Assembly: GCA_028015205.1 (NCBI GenBank)
Contig: CM051520.1
Coordinates: forward strand, 34,835,528 to 34,899,527
Reading direction: 5' to 3'
Origin: Mytilisepta virgata
Taxonomy: Eukaryota; Mollusca; Bivalvia; Mytilida; Mytilidae
Length of the DNA: 64,000 bases
Positions 60,120-64,000 of this stretch are shown in pieces (position 1 is the stretch's first letter; each line of letters begins with the position of its first letter). The notes beneath the pieces were generated by a model. That model saw nothing but the letters and a program-made list of their open reading frames with translations. It ran no database searches and had not been told where the DNA came from. Made by a program: the position numbers and the translations under genes.

Positions 60120-60590
60120 AAATGTTCTAAAATTGAAATTTATATGCACACCTTTGCATTAAGGTTAATGCACATAGAAAGTTTCATCAAATTGCTTTGT
60201 GTGGTTATGGAGTAGTTGAGGATAGAAGTTTTGACTCCTCCTTTTTTCAAAAATGAAAATTTTCTAAAAATGAAATATATAAGCACATTTGTGCATTAAG
60301 GTTAATGCACAGAGAAAGTTTGATTAAATTCCTTTCAGCGGTTATGGAGTAGTTGAGGATAGAAGTTTTGACCCCCCCTCCCCTTTTTTGCAAAAATGTC
60401 AATTTTTACAAAAAATAAAAATGTTCTAAAAATGAAATATATATGCACACCTGTGCATTAAGGTTAATGCACAGAGAAAGTTTCATCAAATTCCTTTGAG
60501 CAGTTTACGAGTAGTTGAGGATAGACGAAAAGTGTGACGACGCAAGAAGCAAGACGACAGATAGTGTCAGTATGCAGAAGGCATAATAAC
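60120..60590 (+). repeat. Tandem repeat family with GTGCATTAAGGTTAATGCAC palindrome
   Basis: Three units of about 135-165 bp, each with TTCTAAAA.TGAAATATATA, GCACACCT.TGCATTAAGGT, TAATGCACAGAGAAAGTTT and GGAGTAGTTGAGGATAGA. It ends GTGTGACGACGCAAGAAGC. A further copy is at 62080-62320. Confidence 0.75.
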
Positions 60591-60594
60591 TAGG

Positions 60595-60670
60595 ACATTA
60601 ACAAAAAACAAGTTACATACATACATACATATATATGTATGTATGTATGTAACTTGTTTTTTGTTAATGT
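60595..60670. repeat. 76-bp perfect palindrome
   Basis: ACATTAACAAAAAACAAGTT, then TACATACATACATA to a central ATATAT, followed by the exact complement. I checked the pairing base by base about centre 60632/60633. It can extrude as a cruciform and contains a CATA/TATG microsatellite. Confidence 0.9.
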
Positions 60671-60820
60671 AAATAAATATTTTGAGAACTTGTATTTCTG
60701 ACTTTCTATCCTATTCATATATATATAATGTTTAATAATTCAGTTTGTCAAGAATATATATATATAATGGAAAGACGAGCATAGGTAATATAATTCAGTT
60801 TAATACAGATTATATATATA

Positions 60821-61684
60821 GTCCAGTCAATCTAGCATAAATTTGACCATAACCTTAAAGTAATTGCAACCGAAGATTTTTAAGTTTTAATCTTTAGCAT
60901 TATACTCCAAATATACACAGAAAAAAGTCTAACAAAATCTGACTTGAGGAAGACTAAAAAATCACGATTTTAAAATTCCTATGGAGATTTGCATTGAAAA
61001 TGGGAGATAACTCTGCAAAAAAGGCAGAAATATCAATAAAAATTATACAAAATTATAATTTTACCGCTTCTATTCAGCAGAATGTATTGATTATTGATAT
61101 TTTATCCGTCTTTAGAGTATAACAAACAACTCTAAAGGTGTTTTCATATCTTTTATCAAGCTACAACCTAGATTTCGTAATTCATTAGTTGACCATTTAT
61201 TAAATTTTTCAACATGTCAAGGTAAAGAATCTCAAATTTAATAAAAATGATTAAGCTCATATTCTTCTTTTTGTGGTTTAAAGTTTCTTTAAACAAGGTA
61301 AATGCTGAACAAATATAATTTACAGATATAAACAATACCAAATTTTCACATTATTTTTTCAAAATGGTCACAAAGCCACAAATTTGCAATTCCTTTAATG
61401 AAAAATGTGCAAAAAAAAATAAAAATACCCATAACACTTCGGTTTTGTACATTTCATGAGCAGAAGATTATATAATATAGTCCAATATGAACTTATAACC
61501 CCATCAAAGTATCATACTTTACATGAATTTCAAAAAAATCAACCAAAAACTGACAAAAAAAGACTAATTTTTGTGGAGTTATCTCCCCTTTCCAATGTTA
61601 ATTTCCAATTAATTAATCTATAGATTAGAACTAAAACATTTTCTGTTGCAATTAGTTTGAGGTTAAAACTTAGTTTGACTGGAC
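60821..61684. mobile_element. TA-flanked element with ~90-bp or longer inverted ends
   Basis: Begins GTCCAGTCAATCTAG after TATATATATA and ends AGTTTGACTGGAC before TA (61685-61686). The ends are diverged inverted repeats: GTAATTGCAACCGAA against CTAATTGCAACAGAA, and further in GGGAGATAACTC and its complement near 61003 and 61581. AT-rich interior without transposase. MITE or solo non-autonomous Tc1/mariner-like element (inference). Confidence 0.7.
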
Positions 61685-61686
61685 TA

Positions 61687-62079
61687 ATATTTAAAGACAA
61701 TTCTATACCAACCCCATAATAGAAGTCGGCAGTACTAGTTGTCAAATATGTATTTACATTAACAAAAACGACAGTTAAGCACAACACACACACATATATA
61801 TATATATAGGAGAAATACAAGCATAGGTAATATAGGTGGATTTTTATTTTAGCAGTGTTCCATATATGATAGAAAGGGGAAGGCATGTTGATTATTTAAA
61901 TGCATGAACACATGGTGGTGACATCTCAGCAACATTTATCACATGTTTCACATTAGTGTCTGTACAATTAACAAACATGCATCTGCTGTCCCATGTCAAT
62001 CTGGGGAAGACCATACCATTGTACCATTGCTAGTTCATGGATGTGGCCTCCTAATGTAACAGTAAAGAAAAAAATGTGT
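61687..62079. other. Intergenic, nothing recognised
   Basis: CA/TA microsatellite at 61787-61808, followed by CAAGCATAGGTAATATA, which also occurs at 60778-60793 just outside the other end of the TIR element. Confidence 0.4.
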
Positions 62080-62320
62080 GAGTCTTCAAAGGAAGACGTG
62101 TGTCGTCTGCCCCCCCCCCCCCCCCCCCCCTTCAAAAATGTCAATTATTAATGTCAATTTTTACAAAAAAAAATTTAATTTTCTAAAAATGAAATATATT
62201 TGCACACCTTTGCATTAAGGTTAATGCACAGAGAAAGTTTCATCTAATTCCTTTGAGCGGTTAACGAGTAGTTGGGGATAGAAAAAGTGTGACGACGCAA
62301 GACGACAGATAGTGGTCCCT
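62080..62320 (+). repeat. Second copy of the GTGCATTAAGG family
   Basis: TTTGCATTAAGGTTAATGCA, CAGAGAAAGTTTCATC and GACGACGCAAGACGACAGAT as at 60120-60560. Preceded by a ~20-bp C run (62110-62130). Confidence 0.75.
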
Positions 62321-63357
62321 ACGTGTTGACCATGCGTTCCGCAGGCGACACAAAAAGTATCTTGCACATACATCCATGAACTAGTATGATACAAGTCTTC
62401 TCTCTCTGATACAAGTCTTCTGCTACAGCTGAATCTCGGTAGCCTACGGGCCGTGCTGTTGTGAAGTAACTTTCCAAGTTCAGTAATAGGGTTAACCTAT
62501 CAAAAAACATTTTAAAAGATTTAAATATTTAATACTCATATAATCGTTATTAAGTACATAACTAAGTCATAATAGTCCCAGATATAGCGGGAGTATGAGT
62601 CTACAAATTGATGTATACAGTATCAATTTTTTTTTAATTATTTCTTGTTTGTATATATTTCCAATTTATTTCTAATAAAATGCTATAAAAAAATAAGCAA
62701 TTCATTTTATAAGTTCCATTTTTAATATATATATATATATACATACAGAAAACAATTATTATGATTATTGTGAGATTTAAATGTTATGTTTATTTTTAAT
62801 TATTTGTAATAATTGTATGTTTGTAAGCAATTGGCCCATATGGGCGTAAAATGTTTTTCAATAAAATATAAAGTTAATTATCATTATATTTTTTTATAAT
62901 TAGCACGTTGAAGATTTGTTGCAAGGGAAGGTTAGAAAATGAATCAGAGAAAAGAAGAAAGTAAAAGAAAATAACTGATTTAAAATTATTAACTTTGACA
63001 AAAGTAACGGGAATCAAAACAAAACCAACCTCCAATAAAACTAAATGTACAACGGTATCACAGGTAAATGTGTCAAAATTTAAATTCGAACATATCCATA
63101 CCCTGTAATAAAGTAACTAAGATGAAAGAATGTTTATTGGAGTATACCTCAATGGTGCCATATACTTTTTAATTGGTAGTACCTTATCTCATCATGATAT
63201 CTGAAGCCGTGAGAATTTTTTTACAGGTGACGAAAAACTGCCCTGTCCAACCAAATGTCAGGAATCCGAACGCACTTGATTTTATTTAGACTATTAATTG
63301 ACAGGTTCGTTACTGCATCTAGTTAAACCGTTTTAAATTTATACTGTATATTATAAC
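62321..63357. other. Intergenic, nothing recognised
   Basis: AT-rich with a TA microsatellite at 62726-62742. TCTCTGATACAAGTCTTCT is duplicated in tandem at about 62393-62422. No gene. Confidence 0.4.
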
Positions 63358-63496
63358 ATGGAATTACCTAGTGACTTTCCGCTACGTGACTATTTGTTTC
63401 CAAGTTTACATTCGTACGAACAACCTCGGATAAGTTGCAACTCACCATTGACTACTCAGACTCCCATCTAATTTTGGTAATGGTTACAATTTTTCT

Positions 63497-63578
63497 ATGC
63501 AAGAAAATAATTCATCACCAGCCATGTTGCAGAGATTATTTCCTTCTCCAGTTAATAATCTCCGGAAATCTTCGGAAG
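63497..63578 (+). CDS. Probable first coding exon of an unidentified gene
   Basis: ATG at 63497 opens MQENNSSPAMLQRLF, PSPVNN and LRKSSE, then a strong donor GAAG/GTAAGTTAC after 63578 (phase 1). The frame is open upstream only to a TGA at about 63448. The peptide is Ser/Asn/Pro-rich with no domain I can name. A preceding ATG (63358) opens a 37-codon frame ending at TAA 63469-63471 in another frame; it could be an upstream ORF or the true N-terminus split by a one-base error. The gene points away from the kinase exons and leaves the window. Confidence 0.4.
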
Positions 63579-63977
63579 GTAAGTTACATTTGTATGCATA
63601 CGGATTCGATGGTGGAAATATGAATCAAATTTCGGAATAAGTTGTGAAAATAATATCGTTTTCTTTGTGTTAAATATGAAATGTATATATAAAATTTCAT
63701 GGGGATTTCAGCCAAAATTGAATTATAAATATAAGGCATTCAAGGTTCAAAAAGTAAATTATTGAGTTTCGATAATGTGAACAGATAAGAATTTAGTGTG
63801 CGTCAGTAATAATACGTGTTTGATTATTCTACTGATCGATTACATTGTTATTTTCTTATTTATATAACCACTTTCCAAGGTTTTAAATTATTAAAATGTG
63901 CCCAGAGTTTTAAAATTAGTAATAAATTTCGATAGAATTTTAAGAAATAAAATCAATTATTTCATTCTGCTATATTA

Positions 63978-64000
63978 GGGACGAGATCAAAAGTTCAATG
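63978..64000. mobile_element. TTA-flanked MITE, GGGACGAGATC family, copy 3 (cut by window end)
   Basis: After TTA (63975-63977) the sequence reads GGGACGAGATCAAAAGTTC and stops at the edge. It matches the left TIR of the copies at 7957 and 23667. Confidence 0.75.

Noticed and set aside
61539..61886. 115-codon minus-strand frame
   Set aside because: Covers the right inverted end of a TIR element and a TA microsatellite; no domain.

Overview
The window is animal nuclear DNA. It is AT-rich and intron-containing, coding density is very low, and interspersed and tandem repeats dominate. Several repeat modules match ones I remember as widespread in mytilid bivalves: heads reading GCTCACCTGG, tails reading AAGTGATGGCAATAGCTCAC, and the GAGGTCAAGGTCA tandem units. 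With the nSTAND3-ankyrin gene they suggest a marine bivalve, most likely a Mytilus-type mussel. That assignment is from memory and was not checked by search.

Only three loci look like real protein genes. (1) 18550-23518, plus strand: the 3' part of a gene with one very long exon (nSTAND3 P-loop NTPase plus about 17 ankyrin repeats, twelve of them on an exact 99-bp DNA period) and three short phase-1 exons. Its 5' exon or exons were not found. (2) 51666-55949, minus strand: three exons for the end of a CHK2-like checkpoint kinase (kinase C-lobe, short linker, basic tail). They join in phase 0, but the middle exon carries an in-frame TGA. (3) 63497-63578, plus strand: a probable first coding exon of an unidentified gene, with a strong splice donor. 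A LINE 3' end (about 12695-13173) is the only recognisable retrotransposon coding relic.

Layout. 1-13 kb: repeat fragments, a 2.1-kb TIR element, a TTA-flanked MITE, a hairpin-rich palindromic array inside a TA-flanked element, and a LINE tail nested in an inverted-repeat element. 13-18.5 kb: mostly unannotatable AT-rich DNA with a 133-bp hairpin. 18.5-23.5 kb: the nSTAND3-ankyrin gene. 23.6-32 kb: MITEs and large head/tail repeat copies, one holding a 502-bp miniature LTR element (TRIM) with two identical 198-bp LTRs, each containing a tRNA-like pol III module. 32.4-35 kb: tandem arrays. 35.8-38.3 kb: an element with mirrored TGTGGACTTTARCGG subrepeats. 40-57.7 kb: nine head/tail repeat copies, all in plus orientation, and a roughly 147-bp satellite-like array, with the CHK2-like exons between them. 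57.8-62.3 kb: TIR elements, a 76-bp perfect palindrome and a GTGCATTAAGG tandem family. 63.4 kb to the end: the putative first exon and the start of another MITE.

The genes show no operon-like relation. The most notable points are the tRNA-like module inside the TRIM LTRs, the TGA in the CHK2-like gene, the homogenised ankyrin array, the regular 147-bp array carrying AGGTCAAGGTCA motifs, and the orientation switch of the dominant repeat family.
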